A stretch of 27,517 nt of DNA from JANQIV01 sp050117315 (GTDB lineage: Bacteria > Bacteroidota > Ignavibacteria > Ignavibacteriales > Melioribacteraceae), in the NCBI GenBank assembly GCA_050117315.1, contig JASFMY010000093.1, positions 1 to 27,517 of the forward strand, read 5' to 3'. The notes beneath the pieces were generated by a model. It made no database searches. It was not told the origin of the DNA and was given only the letters and a program-made list of their open reading frames with translations. How positions within the stretch are numbered: the stretch's first letter is position 1; each line of letters starts with the position of its first letter. Made by a program: the position numbers and the translations under genes. This document shows positions 16,068-23,790 of the stretch, in pieces.

Positions 16068-16502
16068 TTAACCGATATTTTTGAAAGGGAATGCCAGTTC
16101 AATAAATTCATTTTGAGAAATCATTTTAGAATTTTTCAAATTAATGATTACACACCTTTGTTCAGCCTTGGCTGCAATTATATCTTTTAATTTTATAATT
16201 GATTTAAAATTTAGGATACCATGTTTACACCCGCGAAATTCAATTACCCCGTTTGGTTTGTCGAATATCCTAATTTGTTTTTTATAATTAATGATTGTTG
16301 AAACAACTACCGGGTAAAAACTTTCCGTGATAATCTTCTTCAAATTAAATTTTTCATTAAGCAGTTTATTTCTTAAATCTTCCAGCCATCTTACATAAAC
16401 AATATTATTAACATGACCCGCTAAATCAATGTCGTAAGTATTTACGTGAAAGTTCATTTCGATTGTATTCATATTCAAAGCAATGTTTCTCTTATTATTC
16501 AT
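16068..16502 (-). CDS. Hot-dog fold acyl thioesterase (4HBT/acyl-ACP thioesterase-like)
   Basis: Small thioesterase-like protein of 144 residues. The family motif is clear in VNTYDIDLAGHVNNIVYVRWLEDLR (about 19-43), where the Asp before the GHVNN turn is the usual catalytic residue and the long helix follows. The remainder gives alternating beta strands (FYPVVVSTIINYKKQIRI, GVIEFRGCKHG) as expected for a single hot-dog domain. The length agrees with YbgC/FadM-type enzymes that cleave acyl-CoA or acyl-ACP. Met11 or Met16 are alternative starts, and neither start has a strong ribosome site. It lies 56 bases after the MBL-fold gene and may be the last gene of the sigma-54 operon or a passenger with its own promoter. 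Confidence 0.8.
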   Translation of the reverse strand: MNNKRNIALNMNTIEMNFHVNTYDIDLAGHVNNIVYVRWLEDLRNKLLNEKFNLKKIITESFYPVVVSTIINYKKQIRIFDKPNGVIEFRGCKHGILNFKSIIKLKDIIAAKAEQRCVIINLKNSKMISQNEFIELAFPFKNIG

Positions 16503-16558
16503 TTTATTCTTTGGACTATTTGACTAATAGTACCAGTCTGTGTTTATGTAATCTTTTC

Positions 16559-17371
16559 CTATTTTATGTTAATAACTTTTCCCGCTCCTGCTTCTATATA
16601 ATTTGAGCCAAAAAATTCTTTGAACATTTTGCGTGTTAGGTCGCCGCTGCAATGTGTCGGGGCAAGTTTTCGTATATCCATTTCGGTAATTTTCTTTATT
16701 ACTTCGTTTAGCCCATTTTCATCAAAACTGCGGAGATGAAACCCGCCCAAAGCAAGGTAGATAGTTTCACCGGGGAATTTGGTTTTAGCTTTCTGCAGAA
16801 TGTTGATTATCCCGGGATGCGCACAGCCGGTAATAATAACAATACCTTCGGGTGAACGAACAGCGAGGGATTGTTCGGGTATTGAACCGTTGAGTTCACC
16901 GAGTGAATAAACATCCGGCAATATTTCAGTGAAACCGGAAACCGGGACAGGTACCGCTCCTGAGTTTTCTATTACCTCAATTAGTTCCCGTGGAAACGAT
17001 TGGGGGTAATAAATTTTTAAATTGGAATTCTTTTCCAGAAATTCTTTTAATCCCCCCGTATGATCGTAATGGAGGTGGGATAAGAAACAGATATCAATAC
17101 TTTGCGGATTGATGCCGAGTTTATTCATATTACTTAAGAAAATATTACCATTGTTGCCTGTGTCGAATAAAATTTTAAGTTTGCCGACTTCAACAAGGCA
17201 TGAAAATCCCCAATCGGTTTCTAAACCTTTAAGCATCGGGTTATTATCATATACTATCGTTATGTTGACAGCCTCCGGTTGTTTGGTTGAATCTTTTATT
17301 TCAGTCATAATAAAATTACTCCCAATAATTAAATGTAAAAGAGTCGAAAAAAGTATACTGTTAAAATACAT
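16559..17371 (-). CDS. Metallo-beta-lactamase-fold hydrolase, possibly exported
   Basis: A 270-residue MBL-fold protein resembling the family annotated as 7,8-dihydropterin-6-methyl-4-(ribofuranosyl)aminobenzene-5'-phosphate synthase. Metal ligands are visible as SHLHYDHTGG (His99, His101, Asp103, His104), GCAHPG (His185), GGFHL (His212) and APTHCSGD (His240). FSCLVEVGKLKILFDTGNNG is the typical start of the fold. The ATG at 17371 has the strongest ribosome site in the region (AGGGGGG, 4-base gap), so the first 22 residues (MYFNSILFSTLLHLIIGSNF...) are probably translated and look like a signal peptide. Met22 would give the cytoplasmic form. Cofactor-assembly loci of NifX type often include this family. 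The substrate is unknown. Confidence 0.88.
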   Translation of the reverse strand: MYFNSILFSTLLHLIIGSNFIMTEIKDSTKQPEAVNITIVYDNNPMLKGLETDWGFSCLVEVGKLKILFDTGNNGNIFLSNMNKLGINPQSIDICFLSHLHYDHTGGLKEFLEKNSNLKIYYPQSFPRELIEVIENSGAVPVPVSGFTEILPDVYSLGELNGSIPEQSLAVRSPEGIVIITGCAHPGIINILQKAKTKFPGETIYLALGGFHLRSFDENGLNEVIKKITEMDIRKLAPTHCSGDLTRKMFKEFFGSNYIEAGAGKVINIK

Positions 17372-17425
17372 TGTTCCCCCCTTTCCCGGTGAATCAAAAA
17401 TTATGGTTTTTTATTTTGATTCCGT

Positions 17426-17779
17426 TTAGTCGTTCAATAGGTAACTGTTCACCGCATCTTTAACTTTGCTTGTTCCTTTGAAACCGCTTACTATTTTTAT
17501 TCCGCCCTTATTAAGAGCTTCTTCGGCTTTATCGCCAATGCGGCCGGTCAATAATACTTCCGCACCTTTGCTTATTATTAGCTCGGCTGCCTTGGGACCC
17601 GCGCCGCTTTGCATTTGTTCACCGAGATTCGACACGGCTTCAAATTTCATTGTTTCGGGATCTACAATTAAAAAATATTGACAGCGTCCGAATTGCTCAC
17701 TGACAAGTGCATCCATAGAGCCTCCTGTTGAGGTTACCGCAATTAATCCCGGTTTGCCGGGCTTTTCATTATTCGACAT
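17426..17779 (-). CDS. NifX/NifB-type dinitrogenase cofactor-binding domain protein (paralogue 1)
   Basis: Single-domain protein of 117 residues of the NifX/NafY/MTH1175 fold, which binds iron-molybdenum-type or other metal-sulfur clusters. Conserved features are IAVTSTGGSMDALVSEQFGRCQYFLIVD (with the family FGRC cysteine), then SGAGPKAAELIISKGAEVLLTGRIGDKAEEAL and an Ala/Val helix at the end. GGAGG lies seven bases before the ATG. It sits 14 bases after the second MinD-ferredoxin ATPase gene, suggesting a functional pair. It resembles the Desulfovibrio orange protein and its relatives. Whether it carries a Mo/Cu, Fe or other cluster cannot be told from sequence. Confidence 0.9.
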   Translation of the reverse strand: MSNNEKPGKPGLIAVTSTGGSMDALVSEQFGRCQYFLIVDPETMKFEAVSNLGEQMQSGAGPKAAELIISKGAEVLLTGRIGDKAEEALNKGGIKIVSGFKGTSKVKDAVNSYLLND

Positions 17780-17793
17780 TTTTATACCTCCTA

Positions 17794-18675
17794 TTAATAA
17801 ACTATTAATGCAACCTGGAATTCAAGCTGCTTCCAAATTGTTAAAATTTCTTCCCGGATCTTTTCATTTATTTCGACAATGTTATCACCGTTAATAAGGG
17901 CATTTACAAAGTCTTTGTCAAATGGAATTGAACCGATAACGGGAACATTCTGTTCGTCTGAATATTTAAAAATTCGGGTTGTTACATCCATATTCAAATC
18001 GAATTTGTTAATCACTATACCCGCTTTTATATTAAATGCTTTGAGAAGCTCAATTAATCTTTGCAAATCGTGAAAGCCTGAAAGTGTCGGTTCGGTAACC
18101 GCAACGATATAATCCGCCGAAGCAATGCTTGCATTTACCGGGCATCCTACGCCGGGGGGACCGTCAACAATAACCCACTCAATTTCCGGGGAAACATTTT
18201 CCAGCGCTTTGCGTTTTATTTCACTTACAAGTTTACCCGAGTTTCCTTCACCCGGAAGCAGCCGCGCATAATAGAATTTTGAACTATCCGGTAGCAGGCA
18301 TTCAAAGTAAGTACCGGATTTGAATGAGTTGAATGATATTGCTTCCTGTGGACAAACACGGTAGCAAAACCCGCATCCTTCACAGCTTAGTGTATCTACT
18401 TCGTATTCATTTATGGCTTCGAATTTACATACAGATCTGCATTTACCGCATTTAATGCATTTCTTATACTCGATCTTTGCCTTTTTTCCGCCTGTGAATT
18501 CAAACTCTTTAACCTGTGTCGGCTTTAAAATTAGGTGAAGATTTGCGGCGTCAACATCACAGTCGATAACAATTTTATTATTTATCAAACTTGCAAGTGC
18601 TGCAGATAAAGTTGTTTTGCCTGTTCCGCCTTTACCGCTTAATATCACAATCTGTTTATATGATTTATCCGGCAT
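17794..18675 (-). CDS. MinD-family ATPase with 2[4Fe-4S] ferredoxin insert (ORP-type, second copy)
   Basis: Protein of 293 residues from ATG 18675; a TTG at 18705 would overlap the upstream gene further and has poor ribosome spacing. A deviant Walker A GKGGTGKT is at 14-21, then IDCDVDAANLHL. A ferredoxin insert has cysteines at 73, 76, 79, 83 and 98, 101, 104, 108, two CxxCxxCxxxC sets for two 4Fe-4S clusters. Switch II is VDGPPGVGCP, and INKFD gives base specificity. The architecture matches the paired Fe-S ATPases of the ORP locus in Desulfovibrio. Its ATG lies inside the last codons of the preceding ATPase gene, implying translational coupling. Likely role: ATP-driven, redox-linked handling of a metal-sulfur cluster for a NifX-type partner. 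Confidence 0.92.
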   Translation of the reverse strand: MPDKSYKQIVILSGKGGTGKTTLSAALASLINNKIVIDCDVDAANLHLILKPTQVKEFEFTGGKKAKIEYKKCIKCGKCRSVCKFEAINEYEVDTLSCEGCGFCYRVCPQEAISFNSFKSGTYFECLLPDSSKFYYARLLPGEGNSGKLVSEIKRKALENVSPEIEWVIVDGPPGVGCPVNASIASADYIVAVTEPTLSGFHDLQRLIELLKAFNIKAGIVINKFDLNMDVTTRIFKYSDEQNVPVIGSIPFDKDFVNALINGDNIVEINEKIREEILTIWKQLEFQVALIVY

Positions 18676-19522
18676 ACACTTTTTCCGATTCGAGTTTTTT
18701 TTCAATCCTATTGAATAGTTGCATGAAAGAATTTTTTAATTCAGGATTATTGTTTACGGGGATAATTCCTTTGGAATAGAGCTCTGCAATTTTTCTATCG
18801 AAAGGAATTTTAAGAAGAATTTCTATTTCTTTTTCGTTTAAATAATTTTCCATCTCCGTGAAATTTGCATCATATTTATTGATTACAACTCCGAACGGAA
18901 TATTGATTGTATACAAAACATCGATTGCTAATTTTAAATCATTAAATCCAAAGGGTGTAGATTCGCTTACAAGCAGGCAGAAATCCGAATCCTTAACGGC
19001 TTCAACCATTGAGCATGAGGTGCCCGGCGGTGAATCTATTATGTTTATTTTATTTTCATTAATCTTTTCTTTCAACTCTTTAATTAAAGGAACGGCGGAT
19101 GCTTCGCCAACGTTTAATAAACCGTCTGTAAATAATTTATTACCGCTGACTTTATAGTTCCTTAGTACTCCTATTTCTTTCTTTTTTTCTTCAATAGCTT
19201 TTGAAGGACAAAAGTATTTGCATGCGCCGCAACTATGACACATTTCATCGAATAACAAGATTTCGAATTTGAGGTTTATCAAAGCATTAAACTCGCAGAC
19301 TTCAACACATTTTCCGCAGAAGCTGCATTTATCGTAATCAACCTTAGGAAGCGTTTTATAAACCTTTTCTTCAAACTCAACCCCGGGATTAAAAAGTATA
19401 TGCCCGTTTGGTTCTTCAACATCGCAGTCAATATAAGCACTGTTATCAACTACCGACAAAAGAGATGCCGCTACCGTTGTTTTACCGGTTCCGCCTTTGC
19501 CCGATGCTATAGAAATTACCAA
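18665..19522 (-). CDS. MinD-family ATPase with 2[4Fe-4S] ferredoxin insert (ORP-type, first copy)
   Basis: Start taken as TTG 19522, with CGGAGAA six bases upstream. This puts the P-loop near the N-terminus as usual; a GTG at 19561 is possible but overlaps the upstream gene and lacks a ribosome site. The product has 285 residues: Walker A SGKGGTGKTT at 7-16, IDCDVEEPNGHIL, a ferredoxin insert with cysteines 66, 69, 72, 76 and 95, 98, 101, 105, switch II IDSPPGTSCSMV and INKYD. It is a diverged sister of the next gene, with the same domain order, so the two may form a heterodimer. The stop overlaps the start of the sister gene by 11 bases. Confidence 0.9.
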   Translation of the reverse strand: MVISIASGKGGTGKTTVAASLLSVVDNSAYIDCDVEEPNGHILFNPGVEFEEKVYKTLPKVDYDKCSFCGKCVEVCEFNALINLKFEILLFDEMCHSCGACKYFCPSKAIEEKKKEIGVLRNYKVSGNKLFTDGLLNVGEASAVPLIKELKEKINENKINIIDSPPGTSCSMVEAVKDSDFCLLVSESTPFGFNDLKLAIDVLYTINIPFGVVINKYDANFTEMENYLNEKEIEILLKIPFDRKIAELYSKGIIPVNNNPELKNSFMQLFNRIEKKLESEKVYAG

Positions 19523-19535
19523 CTTAATTCTCCGT

Positions 19536-19913
19536 TTAACATTCGTGGGAATGTCCCGCACATTCTTCGTAACCGCTTAGCTTACCGTCGATAAAGAGAT
19601 TCAATGCCGTATCATAATCCAATCCCGGTGCGGTAATAACTTCGATATTGAAAGAATGAAAGTTGGCAACGGCTTTTTTACCCATACCGCCGGCTATTAT
19701 CGTGTTAACATCGAACTGGCTAATATAACCGGGCAATTGACAGACACCGCCGTGATGCCCGTTGAGAGGGTTAAAATAAGATTCCGTTTTTACTACTTCT
19801 TTTTTTTCGTTTAGTTCGCAGATAATAATTTTTGAACATCTTGCGAAATGTTCGGCAACTGTTTCTTTAGAGTTATTTGATTCTTCAATTGCAATTGCTA
19901 ATCTGTGGTTCAT
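19536..19913 (-). CDS. NifX/NifB-type cofactor-binding domain protein (paralogue 2, metal-ligand-rich tail)
   Basis: 125 residues of the same fold: RLAIAIEESNNSKETVAEHFARCSKIIICE, with FARC in place of FGRC, then IIAGGMGKKAVANF. It differs from its paralogues by an inserted HHGGVCQLPGY segment (two His, one Cys) in place of the SGAGPKAAEL loop and by a C-terminal tail ECAGHSHEC. These give extra potential metal ligands. AGAAGGGA precedes the ATG. It directly precedes the two Fe-S ATPases, and only 13 bases separate its stop from the TTG of the next gene. Possible metallochaperone variant; the metal is not known. Confidence 0.88.
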   Translation of the reverse strand: MNHRLAIAIEESNNSKETVAEHFARCSKIIICELNEKKEVVKTESYFNPLNGHHGGVCQLPGYISQFDVNTIIAGGMGKKAVANFHSFNIEVITAPGLDYDTALNLFIDGKLSGYEECAGHSHEC

Positions 19914-19949
19914 GTTTTCCCTTCTATTTTTTTTGAGATAAAATAATTT

Positions 19950-20390
19950 TTAATTCCCGTATCTAAATCTCCTGCGATGTTTATTCCCGTTACCAGCCGG
20001 AACATCAGCAGTAATAGTATCAAGTTTGTCTTCAATAAAAAGCCGGATTGCATTTTTTGCATTTTCATTACTGCATTTATAAATTTTTATGTCTGCGGAA
20101 TTTAATATCCTTTGTGCGTTAATCCCTATATTACCGGTTATTAAAACATCAACATTATTTTCAATGAGCAGGTGAGCAGATTGAATTCCTGCGCCGCCGA
20201 ATGTTTTGGCAAAAGGATTGACGAGTGTTTTTTCCGTTTTGTTTGCCGTGTCAAACAAAAGAAAATAACTACACCTGCCGAACACGTCGGACAGGTTTGA
20301 TTGCATGCCGGGCTCTTTTATTGCAACTGCTATTTTTTTCGCTGCCCGGGATTTTCCCGGTACAGTCGGAACAGACACATCGCTTAACAT
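19950..20390 (-). CDS. NifX/NifB-type cofactor-binding domain protein (paralogue 3, ORP-like)
   Basis: 146 residues. After a 17-residue leader the fold runs KKIAVAIKEPGMQSNLSDVFGRCSYFLLFD, then FGGAGIQSAHLLIENNVDVLITGNIG and a final helix FIEDKLD, followed by a basic tail (HRRRFRYGN). FGRC and the GGAG loop are typical of the orange-protein branch, in which a Mo/Cu sulfide cluster is held non-covalently in the described Desulfovibrio example. The gene starts only three bases after the DUF5320 gene, so the two are probably coupled. An internal start near KKIAVAI is possible. Confidence 0.87.
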   Translation of the reverse strand: MLSDVSVPTVPGKSRAAKKIAVAIKEPGMQSNLSDVFGRCSYFLLFDTANKTEKTLVNPFAKTFGGAGIQSAHLLIENNVDVLITGNIGINAQRILNSADIKIYKCSNENAKNAIRLFIEDKLDTITADVPAGNGNKHRRRFRYGN

Positions 20391-20393
20391 TAT

Positions 20394-20612
20394 TTAATTA
20401 TTTCCAAATCCTCTTCTTAGTCTTCCGGGTCCATGCCCTTTGCCGCCGCCAAAAGGTCTTCCTCCTCTACCCCTTCCGTAGAAAACTTCTTCTTTTGAGT
20501 TTGATTTTTCTTCTTCTGAATTTTCAACTTTCTTATTGCCGGCACAGCGACCTCTTCTTCTGCCTGTTAAAGGTCCCTTTCCCTGCGGACCTGTTCTATC
20601 AAAATTAGGCAT
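20394..20612 (-). CDS. DUF5320 small protein
   Basis: 72 residues from ATG 20612, which has GGAGG five bases upstream; an earlier ATG at 20624 overlaps that site. The N-terminus MPNFDRTGPQGKGPLTGRRRGRC is the hallmark of DUF5320 proteins, usually found beside NifX/MTH1175 and MinD-ferredoxin genes in anaerobes. The middle is acidic/lysine-rich and the C-terminus is Gly/Arg-rich (GRGRGGRPFGGGKGHGPGR), probably disordered. One cysteine is present. Its start overlaps the end of the radical SAM gene by eight bases. Function is unknown; it may be a scaffold or small partner of the cluster-assembly proteins. Confidence 0.88.
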   Translation of the reverse strand: MPNFDRTGPQGKGPLTGRRRGRCAGNKKVENSEEEKSNSKEEVFYGRGRGGRPFGGGKGHGPGRLRRGFGNN

Positions 20613-21552
20613 TATAACCTCCAAAGTTTTTTATATAATATTCATAACCCGAGTATTTAATTACTCTCAACTTTTTATTTTCTTTCAAACTGTCAATTAA
20701 CGACCAATTTGAATTCGCTTTATTTATAAATTTCTTAACGGCATCTTTTCTCATCGGGTGCACTGAAAGAATATCAAGCAATTCCTTTTCAACATTTGAT
20801 GTGTATGAAAATTCTTCACCTTCGTTGTAGGTTAATAATTCTGTATTGAGACCATATTGTGTAAAAATAAGATAAGCAAGATTAATTTTATCAGTGCTTG
20901 GCGGCTTAACAAAAGTTTCTGCCGGGGGCCTTGTGGGAACAAGTATATATGCTTTTCCCGGGTTTATTTGTTTAATTACTTCAGCAGTTTTACGAAGCGA
21001 CCCGATACCGACATTTATATCTTTTACCAGCATTGTTTCTGTTACCAGTTCCCCTTTAAATTCCGAAGCAAATTGTATCATTCCGTTTATAATTTTAGGG
21101 AGCCTTAAAGAGCCGTGCGGCCTGTTAATCTTTTTCCAGATAGAAGGGTAAGCGGAGTCTATTTTTAACGAAACCCAATCGGCGGATAAAAGCTTATTTC
21201 TAATTTCTTTATCATACAACAAGGATGCATTAGTAATAACGGCAATTTTTTTATCCAATCTTTTTAATTTTTCAATTGTAACTCCGAGGTTTGAATCAAG
21301 TGTTGGTTCACCGTCCGGTACGAAAGAAATATAATCAACTTGTTCTCCGGCTGAATTTAATTCATCCAGTTTATTCTTTGTTGTTTCATATATTTCATCC
21401 GGGCAGTAGAAATCCCCGTCTAATTTGGTCATTGAATTAGTTGAACCAAGCTGGCAATAAACACAGGAATAAGTGCAATGTTTAAATGGAATATTATTTA
21501 TCCCCAGGCTTCTGCCGAGTCTTCGTGACGGTATCGTACCGAATACAATCAT
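20605..21552 (-). CDS. Radical SAM protein (COG0731-like)
   Basis: 315 residues. CTYSCVYC (Cys26, Cys30, Cys33) is the CX3CX2C site for the SAM-bound 4Fe-4S cluster. Other family features are the N-terminal FGTIPSRRLGRSLGINN, the SFVPDGEPTLDSNLG glycine-rich SAM motif and the IAVITNASLL strand. It belongs to the Fe-S oxidoreductase group COG0731, whose best known member makes wyosine bases in archaea; bacterial members are of unknown role and often neighbour DUF5320 and NifX genes. The ATG has GGAG close upstream. A winged-helix-like C-terminus (HPMRKDAVKKFINKANSNWSL) is visible. In this locus it may modify a protein or build a cluster; that is inference. Confidence 0.9.
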   Translation of the reverse strand: MIVFGTIPSRRLGRSLGINNIPFKHCTYSCVYCQLGSTNSMTKLDGDFYCPDEIYETTKNKLDELNSAGEQVDYISFVPDGEPTLDSNLGVTIEKLKRLDKKIAVITNASLLYDKEIRNKLLSADWVSLKIDSAYPSIWKKINRPHGSLRLPKIINGMIQFASEFKGELVTETMLVKDINVGIGSLRKTAEVIKQINPGKAYILVPTRPPAETFVKPPSTDKINLAYLIFTQYGLNTELLTYNEGEEFSYTSNVEKELLDILSVHPMRKDAVKKFINKANSNWSLIDSLKENKKLRVIKYSGYEYYIKNFGGYNA

Positions 21553-21574
21553 TTCTCCATCCTATAATTTCTGT

Positions 21575-22402
21575 TTAGATATATTGGGAGATTTCATAAT
21601 GTTCATCAATTAATTCAACAATTTTTAAAAAAGCTATTGCCGTGTCCGAATCTTGTTTTTGTAATACAATAGGAGTTCCGTTGTCGCCGAAAATACGTGT
21701 ATCAATATCAATAGGAATTGAACCGAGAAAGACGACATCATTTTCTTCAGCTAATTTTTTCCCTCCGCCTGAACCAAAAAGGTCTATTTTATTTCCACAG
21801 CCAGGGCAGAAAAATCCGGACATATTTTCAACAACACCAATAAACGGGATATCTAATTTTTTTGCCATGTTTATTGCTCTTTCGGCATCAATAACCGACA
21901 CTTCCTGCGGTGTAGTTACTATCACCGCGCAATCCGGTTTCATTTCTTGAGCAATTGTAAGTATTTCGTCGCCCGTTCCGGGAGGTAAATCTGCAATTAG
22001 ATAATCAAGCTCGCCCCAGTTAACATCGGCTAAAAATTGATTTATAATTTTTGAACGCATAGGTCCGCGCCAAATAACAGGCTGCCCGGCCTCTATCATT
22101 CCTGCTATTGAGATCACTTTTAAACCGTTTTTTTCAAAAGGCTGAATTATGTTGTTAACAACATCAAGCCCGCTGTTAATACCGACCATTTTGGAAACGT
22201 TGGGCCCGGTTATGTCTGCATCCAGGATTCCCGTTGAATTTGCCTTAAGCTGCAAACTGTAAGCAAGGTTAACACTAACTGTAGTTTTGCCGACACCGCC
22301 TTTCCCGCTGAATACCGCAATCCTGTGTTTAATTTTCGAAATTGTATTATTAATCCTTTTTTCTTCTTCTTCAAAAGCTTTTTGTTTTTCGTTATCGTTC
22401 AT
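21575..22402 (-). CDS. mrp: Mrp/NBP35-family Fe-S cluster carrier ATPase
   Basis: 275 residues. Deviant Walker A SGKGGVGKTT (32-41), LDADITGPNVSKMVGI, switch II DYLIADLPPGTGDE and INMAKKLDIPFIGVVENMSGFFCPGCG with the conserved CxxC that binds a bridging 4Fe-4S cluster at the dimer interface. It lacks the N-terminal DUF59 domain of full-length Mrp/ApbC and instead has a short charged helix. AGGA precedes the ATG. An Mrp protein is also part of the Desulfovibrio ORP locus, so here it probably delivers Fe-S or mixed-metal clusters to the neighbouring proteins. Gaps of 30 and 22 bases to its neighbours. Confidence 0.94.
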   Translation of the reverse strand: MNDNEKQKAFEEEEKRINNTISKIKHRIAVFSGKGGVGKTTVSVNLAYSLQLKANSTGILDADITGPNVSKMVGINSGLDVVNNIIQPFEKNGLKVISIAGMIEAGQPVIWRGPMRSKIINQFLADVNWGELDYLIADLPPGTGDEILTIAQEMKPDCAVIVTTPQEVSVIDAERAINMAKKLDIPFIGVVENMSGFFCPGCGNKIDLFGSGGGKKLAEENDVVFLGSIPIDIDTRIFGDNGTPIVLQKQDSDTAIAFLKIVELIDEHYEISQYI

Positions 22403-22432
22403 TTTTTCCTGCTATTATTATTATCATTTTAT

Positions 22433-23782
22433 TTATGCGGTTTGAAATTGATACCATTTTCTAATTGCATTAGATGTCGCATTTATTACAGGGTAAGCTA
22501 TAGGCGAAGGTGTCAGCATTGGATGAGTGCCTATCTGTAAAGTATCAATATCCGTGTCGGTCATTTTATTTAATATCATTACCGAAAGCATGTTGATCAT
22601 TTCGCCGGCTGAATCACCACCCATAATTTGTGCTCCAAGCAAGTGATGCGAGTATGTTGAAAACAACAATTTAACGCTAACTTCCGAGGTGCCGGGTAAT
22701 TTACCCGGATGACGGTCTACGGCTTTGGAGTAACCGACGGTATATTCCAATCCTCTTTCTTTAGCACGTTTTTCATTTATGCCGCTTAGGGCAAATGCCG
22801 TGTTTCCTATTTTAGTAGAAAATGTTCCTAGAACGCCCTGGTATTTTCTAATTACTTTAATTGAATATACATTCGAGCCAACCAAACGGCCTTCTGCCAT
22901 GGCGGTGGATGCAAGCATTATATTAGAAAATTCACCCGTAAAGAAATCATATTTTGCTGCGCAGTCTCCAATCGCAAAAACATCTTTTTCCGAAGTACGC
23001 AAATAGTCATCAACCAGTATTCCTTTTCTTTTTTCATAAACAAGGTTAAACTTTTCCGCTAATTCAAGGTTAGGTTTATAACCGCAAGAAACTATCAGCA
23101 GGTCGCATTTAATTTCGGTTCCGTCATTTAATTCAACGCCGTTTACTTTTTCATTACCAAGTATTCTTTCTATACTTTTATTAGTAATTACATTACCGCC
23201 TTCACTTGCAATTATTTTTTCTACTTCTTTCCCAAACTCTTCATCCATAGTAGGCAGAAGCGTATTCATCATTTCAACTATAGTAACATTTTTATTTGCT
23301 TTTAATAATTCGTCGGCAACTTCAACACCGATGTAACCGCCGCCAAGAATAACTATATTTTCAGCATCCTTTAGTTTACATTTTAGATTTTCAAGGTATT
23401 CCATGTTTTTACGTACAAGAAAAACATTCTCTTTTTCCACTCCTTCAATCTTCGGTTTCACTGCCTTTGAACCGGTTGCAATTACAAGTTTTTCAAACTC
23501 TATTTTATGACCGTTGTCCAAAAACAAAATGTTGTTTTGTTTATCAACCGCTTCGGCATTAATAATTTCTATTTGGTTATTTATTAACGGCAGGTCGGGC
23601 AGAATATTGTCGCTGATTTTATCAAGCGTATATAAAGTGTAGGGAATACCGCAAGGAACCATAGGATTGGTTTCTTTTCTAACTAAAACTATATCTTTGT
23701 CGGGATAAGAATTTTTTGCGGAAATTGCACAGGCTACTCCCGCTGGTCCTCCTCCAATAATAACAATATCATAATGTTTCAT
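22433..23782 (-). CDS. FAD/NAD(P)-dependent oxidoreductase, CoA-disulfide reductase/NADH oxidase type
   Basis: Flavoprotein of 449 residues. N-terminal FAD-binding GGGPAG (10-15), redox cysteine Cys44 in MVPCGIPY (the single-cysteine site of the Nox/CoA-disulfide/NAD(P)H polysulfide reductase family), second dinucleotide fold ILGGGYIGVEVADEL, FAD motif DVFAIGDCA, and the dimerisation domain with LLGAQIMGGDSAGEMINML. No C-terminal rhodanese domain. It could reduce disulfides, persulfides or oxygen using NAD(P)H. In this operon it may supply reducing equivalents or sulfane sulfur chemistry for cluster building, or protect it from oxygen. It begins eight bases after the DUF89 gene. Confidence 0.92.
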   Translation of the reverse strand: MKHYDIVIIGGGPAGVACAISAKNSYPDKDIVLVRKETNPMVPCGIPYTLYTLDKISDNILPDLPLINNQIEIINAEAVDKQNNILFLDNGHKIEFEKLVIATGSKAVKPKIEGVEKENVFLVRKNMEYLENLKCKLKDAENIVILGGGYIGVEVADELLKANKNVTIVEMMNTLLPTMDEEFGKEVEKIIASEGGNVITNKSIERILGNEKVNGVELNDGTEIKCDLLIVSCGYKPNLELAEKFNLVYEKRKGILVDDYLRTSEKDVFAIGDCAAKYDFFTGEFSNIMLASTAMAEGRLVGSNVYSIKVIRKYQGVLGTFSTKIGNTAFALSGINEKRAKERGLEYTVGYSKAVDRHPGKLPGTSEVSVKLLFSTYSHHLLGAQIMGGDSAGEMINMLSVMILNKMTDTDIDTLQIGTHPMLTPSPIAYPVINATSNAIRKWYQFQTA

Positions 23783-23790
23783 TTTTCCTC

